The notes under the pieces are model-generated. The model had not been told where the DNA came from. It saw only the letters and a list, made by a program, of their open reading frames with translations, and did no database searches. A stretch of DNA of 64,000 nt from Paenibacillus dendritiformis (GTDB taxonomy: Bacteria; Bacillota; Bacilli; Paenibacillales; Paenibacillaceae), in contig NZ_AP025344.1 in assembly GCF_021654795.1 (NCBI RefSeq), forward strand, positions 5,270,501-5,334,500, read 5' to 3'. A program made the translations under genes and the position numbers. Positions 1 to 8,990 of this stretch are shown one piece after another (position 1 is the first letter of the stretch; each line of letters starts with the position of its first letter).

Positions 1-85
1 TTTGCGGACAATGGATTATACCCAATTCCGGATGGGCGCCATGCTCCCGATCTCCGGCTCGTTCGGTATAGCTTCCGCAAGTATC

Positions 86-604
86 TTATTTTTCGACTTC
101 CTCCGGTCTCTTTATATGCAGCGGCGGCGGGACCAACCAGCCTTTTTCTTTATTCATCTCCAAAATTTTCAGGGCCAATGCGGCTTTCGTCATGTGATAT
201 TTACCAAACAGCGCACCGATGTCTTCACGAATTGATTTCGCCATGATTTGGCTGCACATTACCATGCCGGCTGCCGTATCAGCTGCAATCAAAGCGGATA
301 ATTCTTGATCCGTAAGCCGCGCTCCAACGGGAATCTCTTCGAGTCTGGCTTCCGGCCGCTCAGGAAGCTTCGGGCTCGGAGCTATTCCATTGCTGATTAA
401 TATGTGATCGCATTCTTTCTCTTCCAGTTCTGCTTGATTAATCAAATCTCCTAATATATTTTTTAAATCCTTATCTCCTGCGTGGCAGTGATATGCCCGG
501 TAAACAGATACGCATCCTTTCGCTTTCATTGAAAAGGACCACACGTCAAAAACTTCGCCATAATGCAATGGCTCATCCTTAGGGTTGCCGCTTAAAATTC
601 CCAT
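86..604 (-). CDS. DUF3231 family protein
   Basis: A 172-residue protein. The start 'MGILSGNP' is preferred over an ATG nine bases upstream because the AGGAG ribosome-binding site fits only the inner ATG. The N-terminus (GNPKDEPLHYGEVF) and the C-terminal part (DIGALFGKYHMTKAALALKILEMNKEKGWLVPPP) match, from memory, the DUF3231 family of spore-forming Bacillales. That family is helical, often occurs as two tandem domains (about 330 residues) and has no settled biochemical role. This copy has a single domain. Nothing nearby suggests an operon. Confidence 0.75.
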   Translation of the reverse strand: MGILSGNPKDEPLHYGEVFDVWSFSMKAKGCVSVYRAYHCHAGDKDLKNILGDLINQAELEEKECDHILISNGIAPSPKLPERPEARLEEIPVGARLTDQELSALIAADTAAGMVMCSQIMAKSIREDIGALFGKYHMTKAALALKILEMNKEKGWLVPPPLHIKRPEEVEK

Positions 605-847
605 TCCTAACATCTCCTACTTCATTTTAACCAGCCGTTCTGGTCGTTGTTAAGGTTATCTTCCGAAGGAGACATTATCCATATCATTTTTTACCAATTG
701 TTTTAAATTCCTTACATAAGTCCCCAGCCCCATAACTAAAAATAGATTGCTATAAAAGACAATATCACGCCGCTCGTGTCGGTGCCGCAGCAGTGCTTCC
801 TTATGCTGTGGAAGCCTCGTACGGCTGGACTCCCACAGACCGTTATG

Positions 848-1048
848 TCACGCTGTTCTCCCCCTAACCGGCTGCCAGGACAATATGCGGTCGATCCGAA
901 ACGGCCGCCATGCTCCAGCCTTTAGGCACGTAGCATGCAGCACGCCGTCCCGGATGCTCCGGATAATGATGCGCCGTTGCGTAATGGCTCCATGTTTGTC
1001 CTCGTATATAATCTCAACCGTGTAACCGATGTATTGATCCAGCCTCAT
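848..1048 (-). CDS. small WYL-like protein of unknown function
   Basis: A 66-residue protein starting MRLDQYIG. GAGGTGA lies a suitable distance before this ATG, so it is chosen over two upstream in-frame starts. The pattern 'VEIIYEDKHGAITQRRIIIRSI....ATCLKAGAWRPFRIDRILS' resembles the beta-rich WYL-type sensor domain, ending in the usual R-x-F-R-I-D-R-I strand. It has no DNA-binding domain, so it is not a complete regulator. It could be a stand-alone ligand-binding domain. Function unknown. Confidence 0.6.
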   Translation of the reverse strand: MRLDQYIGYTVEIIYEDKHGAITQRRIIIRSIRDGVLHATCLKAGAWRPFRIDRILSWQPVRGRTA

Positions 1049-1218
1049 TCCCATCACCTCGAACATTTGTTCTCTATTCTATATAACAGTATATGCAAAT
1101 AAACGTTCGATTATCAATGGAAATTACCTGAAATGAAAATTAAATAACAAACTTTACATTATTTCAATATATAGGACTTCATGTTTAGAGTCAGGGGAAT
1201 AGGTAAAAAAAGAGCGAT

Positions 1219-1694
1219 ATGCTTGCCCCCCGAACAGGGGCGGCAATTGCTACATGGAATAGGCAGATTAATGTTTTTGGTGGATCTTCCGATGGAAGAA
1301 CTGCGTATGAAGGGATCAAGCGAAATCATACCTATGTATACGATCCGGCATCTGGTGCTTGGTCTGAAAAGAAACCTATGCCAACTGCTCGTGCGGGAGC
1401 TGCAACAGCAGTTGTGAATAACTTTCCCAAGAACTCAAGCCGTGTCAGCGGTTATCGATAAGAAGAACCAGAGCCGAAAGAGCCAGATCCCCAAGAACCA
1501 GAACAACCTATAGGTGATAAGCAATACTTGTCGTAACGATGACCACGGGTTTAGAAAAAGAATTTGACCTCAGTTTGGATGAAGTCAATGCCTTTATCGC
1601 CTGGTACGAAACAAGCGGGAATACTTTCCACGTCCGGCCCATGCGATGTATTGCTGCGCTAAAGTCATTTAGAAATAGAAAAAGACCGCCCTAA
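1219..1694 (+). pseudogene. kelch-repeat protein remnant
   Basis: The frame begins with a recognisable kelch repeat pair: RTGAAIATWNRQINVFGG, then HTYVYDPASGAWSEKKPMPTARAGAATAVV. A TAA at 1459-1461 interrupts it, but the same frame continues with a Pro/Glu-rich linker (EEPEPKEPDPQEPEQP) to a second stop at 1534-1536. A following short frame (1539-1694, MTTGLEKEFDLSLDEVNAFIAWYE...) resembles the C-terminal tail of large Paenibacillus kelch proteins but ends in unrelated sequence. No start or signal peptide is present. This is a decayed fragment of a secreted beta-propeller protein. Confidence 0.65.
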
Positions 1695-1818
1695 AGACGG
1701 CCCACTGATAAGGAGGCAAGGAACCATAATAGGTATGCCTCAATTCACTGGCCGTGATACTGGTCCAATCATTTGAAGTACTTTCTCATATTGTATCTTA
1801 GAAAAGGAGGTGGCTTGA

Positions 1819-1981
1819 ATGAGACGTCATCATAAAGCAATCAAGGTTATTCTTAAAGAAGGGCAGAAAGTGTTGATCGTGTGCAAAAAACGGAGAAGAC
1901 ATTGTTGTGAAAGACATTTTTGGTAATAACTCATTTTTGTGGAGTGCCATCGGCCATGCTCCACCCCGTGTCTACCCGTAA
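1819..1981 (+). pseudogene. small ORF with an A-run frameshift
   Basis: A strong AAAAGGAGGTGGC site precedes an ATG that opens a 35-residue frame (MRRHHKAIKVILKEGQKVLIVCKK...) ending at 1926. Skipping one A in the run of six A's near 1886 joins it to a second frame (NGEDIVVKDIFGNNSFLWSAIG...) that ends at 1981 and gives a more protein-like 53-residue product. It is either a frameshifted gene, a sequencing slip or a slippage-dependent ORF. No family recognised. Confidence 0.4.
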
Positions 1982-2097
1982 GAGAAATGCCTCGGAATAC
2001 TCCCGGGGCTTTTCCCGTGAGATTTGATCGGCAGCAAAAAAGAGCCTCACCAGCACAATGCCAGCAGAGCTGCTATTTACCGGTTCCTCCGGATTTG

Positions 2098-2442
2098 ACT
2101 CCAGTATACACCTATAATACGGTTGTGGAATTGTTCAAAAGGCAGGCCGAGACGTACCGAATTACGGTCAAAGGAATAACGATAACGACAACGGAAGAGC
2201 ATCCGTTCTGGGTGCCCGGCCAAGGCTGGATTGAGGCAAGACACCCTAAAGCAGGTGACCTGTTTCAAAATCCAGAACTCTATCCGATCGACCGTATCGA
2301 GATTAAGAACGGCATCACCACCGTGCATAACTTCCGTGTCGAAGGAGTACATAATTATTTCGTAACAGGGCTGGAAATATGGACGCATAATTACAACCCG
2401 CATGTGACTGAGAAGATGAAAAAAACGCAAGCGACATACTGA
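2098..2442 (+). pseudogene. polymorphic-toxin HINT domain remnant
   Basis: The translated segment TPVYTYNTVVELFKRQ...ITTTEEHPFWVPGQGWIEARHPKAGDLFQ...TVHNFRVEGVHNYFVTGLEIWTHN has the hallmarks of a pretoxin HINT (Hedgehog/intein-type) domain from Rhs/YD-type polymorphic toxins: TxEHPFWV, GWIEA, and the final 'VHNYFV...WTHN' self-cleavage motif. Only 17 residues follow (ending KKTQATY), so the toxin payload is gone. No repeat core lies upstream. It is probably a leftover of a displaced Rhs C-terminal cassette; no immunity gene is seen. Confidence 0.65.
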
Positions 2443-2498
2443 AAAATACATGGAAGATAGCATACTCTGAAAAATGTTATTTAAATGTTATTTTTATA

Positions 2499-2524
2499 GA
2501 AAAAAGGCTCCTATCGGGAGCCTT
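2499..2524 (-). terminator. Rho-independent terminator of groESL
   Basis: Six-base arms GGCTCC/GGAGCC (2506-2511 and 2517-2522) with a five-base loop. On the minus strand they are followed by a T-run, placing the site just after the groEL stop. T's also follow on the plus strand, so it may work both ways. Confidence 0.85.
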
Positions 2525-2558
2525 TTTCCTTGCTATATCAAGCTTTGCGGGCGATGGA

Positions 2559-4187
2559 TTACATCATGCCGCCCATTCCGCCCATGCCGCCCATATCAGG
2601 CATGCCTGGTTTTTCTGGTTCCGGCTTGTCAGCGACAACCGCTTCGGTCGTCAAGAACATAGCCGCTACGGAAGCTGCGTTCTGCAGTGCGGAACGAGTA
2701 ACCTTCGCAGGGTCGACGATACCCGCTTCGATCATGTTCACCCACTCGCCGGATGCGGCGTTGTAGCCAATGCCTGTCGCTTCGTTCTTCAGGCGCTCAA
2801 CGATGATGGAGCCTTCTTGGCCTGCATTGTCGGCGATTGCGCGAACCGGAGCTTCCAGCGCGCGGAGAACGATGTTCACGCCTGTCAACTCGTCATCGGA
2901 AGCATTTACCGCTGCAACGGCTTTGTATACGTTCATCAACGCCGTACCGCCGCCGGCTACGATACCTTCTTCGACAGCCGCGCGAGTCGCGTTCAGCGCG
3001 TCTTCGATGCGGAGCTTGCGCTCTTTCAGCTCGGTTTCCGTCGCAGCGCCGACTTTGATAACCGCTACGCCGCCAGCCAATTTCGCCAGGCGCTCTTGCA
3101 GCTTCTCTTTGTCGAACTCGGAAGTCGTTTCTTCCAATTGCGTGCGGATTTGGTTCACGCGAGCATCGATATCGGCTTTGTTGCCGTTGCCGTCTACGAT
3201 GATCGTGTTTTCTTTCGTTACGCGAACTTGGCGAGCGGAGCCCAGTTGATCGATCGAAGTCGATTTCAGCTCGAGGCCGAGTTCTTCCGTAATGACTTGG
3301 CCGCCAGTGAGGGCAGCGATGTCTTGCAGCATTGCCTTGCGGCGGTCGCCGAAGCCCGGAGCTTTGACAGCAACGCAAGTGAATGTGCCGCGCAGTTTGT
3401 TCACAACCAAGGTAGCGAGCGCTTCGCCTTCTACATCTTCAGCGATGATGACGAGCTGCTTGCCTTGTTGAACGACTTTCTCCAATACCGGCAGGATTTC
3501 TTGGATGTTGGAGATTTTCTTATCCGTGATTAAGATGTAAGCATTGTCGAGAACGGCTTCCATCTTGTCAGTGTCTGTAATCATGTATGGAGAAATGTAT
3601 CCGCGGTCGAACTGCATTCCTTCCACAACTTCAAGCTCGGTGTTGAAGCCTTTGGATTCTTCTACCGTGATTACGCCGTCTTTGCCGACTTTCTCCATCG
3701 CTTCCGCGATCAGCGTGCCCACTTCGTCGTCAGCGGCAGAGATAGCTGCGACTTGAGCGATGCTTTGCTTGTTCTCGATTGGCTTCGCAATTTTCTTCAG
3801 ATCTTCAACAGCGGCTTTCACTGCTTTCTCGATCCCTTTGCGAACGACCATCGGATTCGCGCCAGCCGTCACGTTCTTCAGGCCTTCGCGAATCATCGCT
3901 TGCGCCAGAACCGTAGCGGTTGTCGTACCGTCGCCGGCAACGTCGTTTGTTTTCGTAGCTACTTCTTTAACCAGTTGAGCACCCATATTTTCAAAAGCGT
4001 CTTCCAGTTCGATTTCCTTCGCAATCGTAACACCGTCGTTCGTGATAAGCGGAGAACCGAATTTCTTCTCCAATACGACGTTGCGGCCTTTCGGTCCAAG
4101 TGTTACTTTCACCGCATTAGCCAGAGCGTCAACCCCGCGAAGCATGGAGCGGCGTGCGTCTTCCGAGAACTTGATTTCTTTTGCCAT
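2559..4187 (-). CDS. groL: chaperonin GroEL (Hsp60)
   Basis: A full-length 542-residue GroEL, the usual length for the family. It forms the double-heptamer ATP-driven folding cage in the cytoplasm with GroES. Visible signatures: N-terminal AKEIKFSEDARRSMLRGVD, VTLGPKGRNVVLEK, the nucleotide-binding stretch AGDGTTTATVLAQA, the family signature near residues 404-415 (AAVEEGIVAGGG), and the Gly/Met-rich tail GGMGGMGGMM. The start follows GAGGAGGG. It is the second gene of the groES-groEL operon (118-base gap) and shares the CIRCE-controlled promoter. Confidence 0.98.
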   Translation of the reverse strand: MAKEIKFSEDARRSMLRGVDALANAVKVTLGPKGRNVVLEKKFGSPLITNDGVTIAKEIELEDAFENMGAQLVKEVATKTNDVAGDGTTTATVLAQAMIREGLKNVTAGANPMVVRKGIEKAVKAAVEDLKKIAKPIENKQSIAQVAAISAADDEVGTLIAEAMEKVGKDGVITVEESKGFNTELEVVEGMQFDRGYISPYMITDTDKMEAVLDNAYILITDKKISNIQEILPVLEKVVQQGKQLVIIAEDVEGEALATLVVNKLRGTFTCVAVKAPGFGDRRKAMLQDIAALTGGQVITEELGLELKSTSIDQLGSARQVRVTKENTIIVDGNGNKADIDARVNQIRTQLEETTSEFDKEKLQERLAKLAGGVAVIKVGAATETELKERKLRIEDALNATRAAVEEGIVAGGGTALMNVYKAVAAVNASDDELTGVNIVLRALEAPVRAIADNAGQEGSIIVERLKNEATGIGYNAASGEWVNMIEAGIVDPAKVTRSALQNAASVAAMFLTTEAVVADKPEPEKPGMPDMGGMGGMGGMM

Positions 4188-4307
4188 CGTGAAACCCTCC
4201 TCAATTCATTCAGAATGATACGGCGTGCATATATGTCCGTCTGGAAGTCTTCCATTCCGGAAAGACTCGATCGTACTTATGTCGGCAAGGCTGTTCCGCC
4301 GGCCCGA

Positions 4308-4589
4308 TTAGCCGATAACAGCGTGAACGTCGCTTTCTTTCATAATCAAATACTCTTTGCCTTCATACTTCACTTCAGTACCGGCATATTTGGAGAAAAT
4401 AACGCGGTCTCCTTCTTTCAGATCGAGCGGCACACGTTGACCGTCTTTCCATACCCCGTTACCTACCGCGACAACCTTGCCTTCTTGCGGCTTCTCCTTC
4501 GCCGTATCCGGCAGAACGATGCCGAAAGCTGTAGTTTCTTCCTTCGCGATTGGTTCGATCAATACGCGCTCACCTAATGGTTTGATCAT
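4308..4589 (-). CDS. groES: co-chaperonin GroES (Hsp10)
   Basis: A 93-residue GroES that caps the GroEL ring. The N-terminal MIKPLGERVLIEPI, the mobile loop (KEETTAFGIVLPDTAKEKPQEG) and the C-terminal 'DRVIFSKYAGTEVKYEGKEYLIMKESDV' are intact. AAAGGAGG sits seven bases before the ATG. It is first in the operon with groEL. Confidence 0.98.
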   Translation of the reverse strand: MIKPLGERVLIEPIAKEETTAFGIVLPDTAKEKPQEGKVVAVGNGVWKDGQRVPLDLKEGDRVIFSKYAGTEVKYEGKEYLIMKESDVHAVIG

Positions 4590-4693
4590 GAAAAATAGCC
4601 TCCTTTGAACAAGAGTTTATAAGGTGAAGAATTCCCCGGCGCCTGACGGACAGGCAGCGGTAGAATCCTCAAAAACGAAGCATTCGCCTGGTG

Positions 4694-4720
4694 TTAGCAC
4701 TCGACGATGCTTAGTGCTAA
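4694..4720 (-). promoter_or_regulatory. CIRCE operator (HrcA site)
   Basis: Inverted repeat TTAGCACTC-N9-TAGTGCTAA. It matches the CIRCE consensus TTAGCACTC-N9-GAGTGCTAA except for one base in one arm. It lies about 105 bases upstream of groES and just downstream of the -10 box, where HrcA repressor would block transcription; heat titrates HrcA away. hrcA itself is not in the window. Confidence 0.93.
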
Positions 4721-4732
4721 TAACCAATTCCT

Positions 4733-4761
4733 ATGATACTGATTTTGGGTTTACATTGCAA
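4733..4761 (-). promoter_or_regulatory. sigma-A type promoter of groESL
   Basis: Minus-strand TTGCAA (-35, 4756-4761), an exact 17-base spacer, and TATCAT (-10, 4733-4738), immediately upstream of CIRCE. Spacing and placement are as expected for a vegetative HrcA-controlled groE promoter. Confidence 0.75.
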
Positions 4762-4978
4762 GAGGGTTTCGCGTGAAAAAATGATTTTTCCGATCCGGGC
4801 GTGGGCGATCACGCCTTACCCAGTTTATCCAATAAGGCTCATCACATTCCATCCCGCCCGCGGATTGGCCCCGTTGCGCGCCGAGCGACCGCATTCATCC
4901 GCCGGGCACAAAAAATGCAGGCACAACAAGATGAACGCTCCATGCGTACCTGTTACGCCTGCATAAGTGACTTCATAA

Positions 4979-5761
4979 TCAGACCGCCGTCGTATCGGCT
5001 CCTTCTCCAAATTCCTTCTCCCATGCCTCCTGCTCCAGCAGCTGCTTCCGGTAGACAATCGAGGACAGGAATACGCTGATCTCATATAAAATGAGGAGCG
5101 GTATCGCCACGAGCAAATCCGAGACAATATCCGGCGGCGACAGCATCGTGCCGAGCAAGATCAGGACAAAATAGGCCACCCGCCGCATTTTCCGCAATCT
5201 CAGCGGGTTCAACAACCGTATCCGGGTCAGGAACATAATGACGATCGGCAGCTCGAAGAGCAGCGAGATCGGGACCAGCAGATTGAACATGAACGAAAAA
5301 TATTGCGTAATGCCGTACGTCTCGGTCAAGTTCATATGCTTGTTAATGCCCGACGTAAACGAAAACGCCATCGGAAAGACGACGAAATAGGCAAAAGACA
5401 GCCCTAGCACGAAAAGCACAAATACAAAAGGGACGTACCGAAGGGCAGCACGCCGTTCTATTTCCCGGAGGCCCGGGCTGACAAAAGCCCACAGCTGGTA
5501 CATCGCAAACGGAAGCGTCACAGCCAATGCAATAATGAAGGCGAACTTCATATATATCCCGATCCCGTCCCAGAGCGAGAAGCCGTGAAGCGGCATCTGA
5601 TTGGCCGGCTCCGTATTGCGCAAATATTCGTATATCGGATCGGCGGCGAGGAATCCTGCCGCCAAGCCAATGACGAGGACGATGATGATATAGACGACAC
5701 GTCTGCGAAGCTCCGTAATATGCTCGACCAGTGTCATTTGTTCTTCCGTTACCTTCGACAT
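4979..5761 (-). CDS. tatC: Sec-independent protein translocase TatC
   Basis: A 260-residue TatC, the multi-spanning membrane receptor for twin-arginine signal peptides. The N-terminal 'TLVEHITELRRRVVY' contains the conserved cytoplasmic ExxxLRRR motif that contacts the Tat signal. About six membrane segments follow, for example IIIVLVIGLAAGFLA, FIIALAVTLPFAMYQLWAF, YVPFVFVLFVLGLSFAYFVVF and FLTRIRLLNPLRLRKMRRVAYFVLILLGTML. The C-terminal charged tail (EKEFGEGADTTAV) is ordinary. It follows tatA by about 70 bases on the same strand, forming a minimal TatA-TatC pair like Bacillus tatAy-tatCy. Confidence 0.96.
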   Translation of the reverse strand: MSKVTEEQMTLVEHITELRRRVVYIIIVLVIGLAAGFLAADPIYEYLRNTEPANQMPLHGFSLWDGIGIYMKFAFIIALAVTLPFAMYQLWAFVSPGLREIERRAALRYVPFVFVLFVLGLSFAYFVVFPMAFSFTSGINKHMNLTETYGITQYFSFMFNLLVPISLLFELPIVIMFLTRIRLLNPLRLRKMRRVAYFVLILLGTMLSPPDIVSDLLVAIPLLILYEISVFLSSIVYRKQLLEQEAWEKEFGEGADTTAV

Positions 5762-5830
5762 GCCTCACCAACCTGTTCCTTCCATGGTAAAAGCGGGGCC
5801 GCCCCGCTGAACATAACAGACAAGGTCTTG

Positions 5831-6103
5831 TTACTCAGGGAGGCGGCGCTGATGGGCGCTGTTCGCTTCGCCGGACGCCTTGGCCGGCTCCTGGGCAGCA
5901 GGTTCGACGTCGACCGCCTGAATTTCTTGGCGGGCAGGCTTCGCGCTCGGCTCATCCCCCATAATATCGCGGGCGCCTTCCTTGAATTCCCGCAGGGTGC
6001 GGCCGAAGGCCCGTCCCAACTCAGGCAGCTTATTCGGTCCGAACAATAATAGCGCAATGACCAAGAGCAGAAGTATTCCCGAGACGCCAATACCGTTGAA
6101 CAT
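5831..6103 (-). CDS. tatA: twin-arginine translocase subunit TatA/E
   Basis: A 90-residue pore-forming Tat subunit. It shows the N-out membrane helix (GVSGILLLLVIALLLF), the hinge 'FGPNKLPELGRAFGRTLREFKEGA' forming the amphipathic helix, and a disordered acidic/Ala-rich tail. AAAGGAGA precedes the ATG. No TatB is present, typical of Gram-positives where TatA is bifunctional. First gene of tatA-tatC. Confidence 0.96.
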   Translation of the reverse strand: MFNGIGVSGILLLLVIALLLFGPNKLPELGRAFGRTLREFKEGARDIMGDEPSAKPARQEIQAVDVEPAAQEPAKASGEANSAHQRRLPE

Positions 6104-6216
6104 AGCGAAAATATCTCCTTTCTGCAGATCCTAGAATAGAGTGCTTGTGATCTACATCATATCATATGCGCCATCCGTAATATACCAAATAATCTGTCAC
6201 AATCTTATGAAGGATT

Positions 6217-6708
6217 CTATTCCGCGCCCTTATGATCCCCGTTCAGCACGGCGAGCGCATGCGGAATCTGATCCATAATCGGCAGCAGATTCTCATGCAC
6301 GCCCTTCGGGTCTCCGGGCAGATTAATGATAAGGGTCCGCCCCCTTACCCCGCACACGCCGCGGTTCAGCATCGCCCTGCGCTGCTTCTGCATCGAGGCG
6401 AAGCGCATCGCTTCGGCCATGCCCGGCACGAGCCGATCGACGACCTTGAGCGTCGCCTCCGGCGTCACGTCCCGCTCCGCCATGCCGATACCGCCCGTCG
6501 TAATAATCAAATGGGCCTGAAAATAGTCGGCCATCTCGATGAGCGATGCGGAGATCTCATTCATCTCATCCGGGACAATCCGGTATTCCACAATCTCACC
6601 ATGAAGTTCTTCTTCGACGAGTTCCCGAATGACCTGGGCGCTCGTATCCTCGCGCTCTCCCCGGGATCCTTTGTCGCTCGCCGTCAATATTGCTACTTTC
6701 CAGCGCAT
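6217..6708 (-). CDS. mogA: molybdopterin adenylyltransferase-type protein (MogA/MoaB)
   Basis: A 163-residue MogA/MoaB-fold protein that adenylylates molybdopterin before molybdate insertion. Visible: an N-terminal strand VAILTASDKGSRGEREDTS, the conserved TTGGIGMAERDVTPEA loop and the late INLPGDPKGVHENLLPIMDQIPHAL motif. The start has GGGAGGAGG upstream. It lies between the Tat genes and the folate gene. B. subtilis has moaC at the corresponding place, so a Moco gene here is a shared theme. MogA and MoaB cannot be separated firmly by eye. Confidence 0.9.
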   Translation of the reverse strand: MRWKVAILTASDKGSRGEREDTSAQVIRELVEEELHGEIVEYRIVPDEMNEISASLIEMADYFQAHLIITTGGIGMAERDVTPEATLKVVDRLVPGMAEAMRFASMQKQRRAMLNRGVCGVRGRTLIINLPGDPKGVHENLLPIMDQIPHALAVLNGDHKGAE

Positions 6709-6818
6709 CAGGGCTCCTCCTCCCGCCTAGCCGGCAGCAACCGGCCTTCTTCAATATATTGGCACGCGAAGGAAGGACGTCCATCCTTCTTCCGCATGCG
6801 ATATCATCCAATCCTTAA

Positions 6819-7505
6819 CTACTCGCGGCCGCCGTTCTTCCCGGTTAGCGGCAGCTCTCCAGCGGCTGCGCAAGCGATGATCTCATCCTCGGTTATCAGC
6901 CACTCGACAGCGATATCATGCGCTTCCATCGGGACGCGCTCCGCCAGCTGCCACGAATAGATGCAAGCCAGCCTTACAGCGCGATCGGCGCGTCTGCGTT
7001 CCAACGGGGCGCGGTCCAGCGCCTCCAGATAGGCGTGCCAGAACCGGTCATAATAACCTGCGCCCAGCCCGAGCCGTCCGCCCTGCCGGTCGTAGGCGAT
7101 GCCGGGAACGAAAATCGCGTCCAGCTTGTCCCAATGCTCCGGATCGAGCCGTTCCGCTTCGGGGCCCGGCTCCTGCAGGCCGAAGGCTCCCGTCGTCAAG
7201 ACCGTATGCTCTGTCCACGGGTGCAGCGACATCGTCCGCGAAGCCGCGTCCGTGCGCGGAAGATAGACGACATCGCCCCGCTTCCGGGAGTCAAGCAGCA
7301 CAGCGGTAATATCCAGCTCATTGCCGAACGGAAAATAGGCGCATAAATGCAAGGGACGGCCATGCCGCTCTCGCAGCGCTTTCAAGAATGGGTAAGCCCG
7401 CCGGCACACGGCTTCGCTGCCGGCCTCCCTCTCCTGCCGGCCGACCGCCTGCCTGCGCGCCTTATATTGCAGACGAAGCATTCGCTTCTCCTCCGCTGCC
7501 GTCAA
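6819..7505 (-). CDS. 5-formyltetrahydrofolate cyclo-ligase
   Basis: A 228-residue member of the MTHFS family, which converts 5-formyl-THF to 5,10-methenyl-THF using ATP. The N-terminal basic helix (EEKRMLRLQYKARRQAV), 'LCAYFPFGNELDITAVL', and the active-site stretch 'IFVPGIAYDRQGGRLGLGAGYYDRFW' (the GxGxGYYDR nucleotide loop) are clear. The start appears to be TTG behind AAAGGGGCGG; an ATG eight codons inside is an alternative. The C-terminal tail (AAAGELPLTGKNGGRE) is slightly longer than usual. Confidence 0.93.
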   Translation of the reverse strand: MTAAEEKRMLRLQYKARRQAVGRQEREAGSEAVCRRAYPFLKALRERHGRPLHLCAYFPFGNELDITAVLLDSRKRGDVVYLPRTDAASRTMSLHPWTEHTVLTTGAFGLQEPGPEAERLDPEHWDKLDAIFVPGIAYDRQGGRLGLGAGYYDRFWHAYLEALDRAPLERRRADRAVRLACIYSWQLAERVPMEAHDIAVEWLITEDEIIACAAAGELPLTGKNGGRE

Positions 7506-7727
7506 CGTTACCGCCCCTTTCTATTACGGCCCTGAAGTTGTATCGGAATTCCGCAGGCCAGTTTATATGCTATGTACTCAATTTTCATTCATTTTTCATT
7601 ATTTTCAACCTTAGTTTACCATCCTTCCCCCGTTAGCGCCACCATCCGGCCCATTTTTGGCGGCAAACGCCATGCCGCACGTTCTTCCCGTTCATATGCG
7701 CGAATAGAACGATAGCTCAAGCAATGC

Positions 7728-7760
7728 GAAAACCCCTGCGCAGCGCGCAGAGGGATGACT
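7728..7760 (-). terminator. terminator after the SEDS gene pair
   Basis: A GC-rich hairpin CCCTCTGCG..CGCAGGGG followed on the minus strand by TTTTCG, about 40 bases beyond the rodA-type stop. The rest of 7506-7798 (between here and the folate gene) shows nothing recognisable. Confidence 0.6.
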
Positions 7761-7798
7761 CGTCATGCTCCAATTCACCTAATCGGGCACGTCCTTAT

Positions 7799-8950
7799 CT
7801 ATCTCATCAGGCCGTCAGTCTCTGCCGCTATCGAGATGTCATCCTTGTGAACATGGACGCTCAGCACCAGCCCGATGGACAGCATATTCGCCAGCAGGGA
7901 ACTGCCCCCGTAACTGATGAACGGTAGCGAAATGCCGGTCAGCGGCAACAGGCCGATATGCATCCCAATGTTGACGAAGATCTGGAACAGCAGCATGCCG
8001 GCCAAGCCGACAACGAGATAGGAACCGGCCAGCTCCCGGCTCTCGCGGGCGATAAACAGCATGCGGAATATAAGCAAATAAAAGAATAGCAACAGAATCG
8101 AGGATCCGATAAATCCGAATTTCTCGCCAATGACCACGTAGATGGAATCCGAATAGGCGTACGGTATGTAGCCGCGTTCAACGTAGAAGCCGGAATTTCC
8201 GCTCATTTGACCCGAGCCGATCGCGTTCATGGCGTTATTGACATGCCACGATTTATCCGGATCGAGTCCGGGTTCAAGAAACGTCTCGATTCTGGACAAT
8301 TGATGGGGCTTCAACAGGGTGGCCAGAATGTCATAATTCGCAAAATACAGCCAGCAAACGCCCCCGACCGGCAAGCCCATCGACGCCAGCAGCAGCAGCA
8401 TATGCAAGACGCGGATATTCCCCACCCACAGCATGACGGGCAGGACGGCGACGAACACGAGCGCCGTGCCCAAATCCGGCTGCTTCATCACGAGGAAGGC
8501 CGGAACGAAGAACACGGCGCCAATCGGAAGCAAATCCTGAAGGAACCGGAGCTTGTTGCCGGATCGCTTTTGCAGCAGATTGCAGGTGACAAGCACGGCA
8601 GCGATTTTAACCAGTTCAGAGGGCTGAAGCTGGAAGCCTCCGATTCTTATCCAGCGGACCGCTCCGTTAATATTTTCTCCGGTGAACATCACGAAGAGAA
8701 GCAGGGCAAGCCCGATTCCATATAAAATATAAGCGGCGGCGCCTGTGAATATCGAGTAGTCGAGCATGGCGATCAGCAGCATGGGGATAAGGAAGAGAAC
8801 GAAAAAGACAAGGCTGTACTTGTATAGGCCGTCGAGATTCGTGCCGGAAGTGGCTTGATCTACGGCGACCGTCCCTAGAATCATCAGACCGAGCAGCACA
8901 AGGAGCGTCGGCTTGTCCAATTTTTTGAGCTTGCGAATATAAAACATCAT
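7799..8950 (-). CDS. SEDS-family peptidoglycan polymerase, RodA-like
   Basis: A 383-residue integral membrane protein of the FtsW/RodA/SpoVE family, which polymerises lipid II glycan together with a class B PBP. About ten membrane segments; the family signature near the C-terminus 'NIGMHIGLLPLTGISLPFISYGGSSLLANM' is intact, as is 'LDPDKSWHVNNAMNAIGSGQMSG' in the large outer loop. The start is set at the MMFYIRKL pair: AGAGGT lies before it, and the longer frame would run into the upstream gene. It is the second of two tandem SEDS genes; no PBP gene is adjacent. Confidence 0.9.
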   Translation of the reverse strand: MMFYIRKLKKLDKPTLLVLLGLMILGTVAVDQATSGTNLDGLYKYSLVFFVLFLIPMLLIAMLDYSIFTGAAAYILYGIGLALLLFVMFTGENINGAVRWIRIGGFQLQPSELVKIAAVLVTCNLLQKRSGNKLRFLQDLLPIGAVFFVPAFLVMKQPDLGTALVFVAVLPVMLWVGNIRVLHMLLLLASMGLPVGGVCWLYFANYDILATLLKPHQLSRIETFLEPGLDPDKSWHVNNAMNAIGSGQMSGNSGFYVERGYIPYAYSDSIYVVIGEKFGFIGSSILLLFFYLLIFRMLFIARESRELAGSYLVVGLAGMLLFQIFVNIGMHIGLLPLTGISLPFISYGGSSLLANMLSIGLVLSVHVHKDDISIAAETDGLMR

Positions 8951-8990
8951 GTGAGTACCTCTAGTTCGCAGATTAGGTAAGAAGGCGTGC

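Noticed and set aside
2817..3533. Plus-strand frames inside groEL
   Set aside because: They mirror the conserved groEL coding strand and have no ribosome-binding site.
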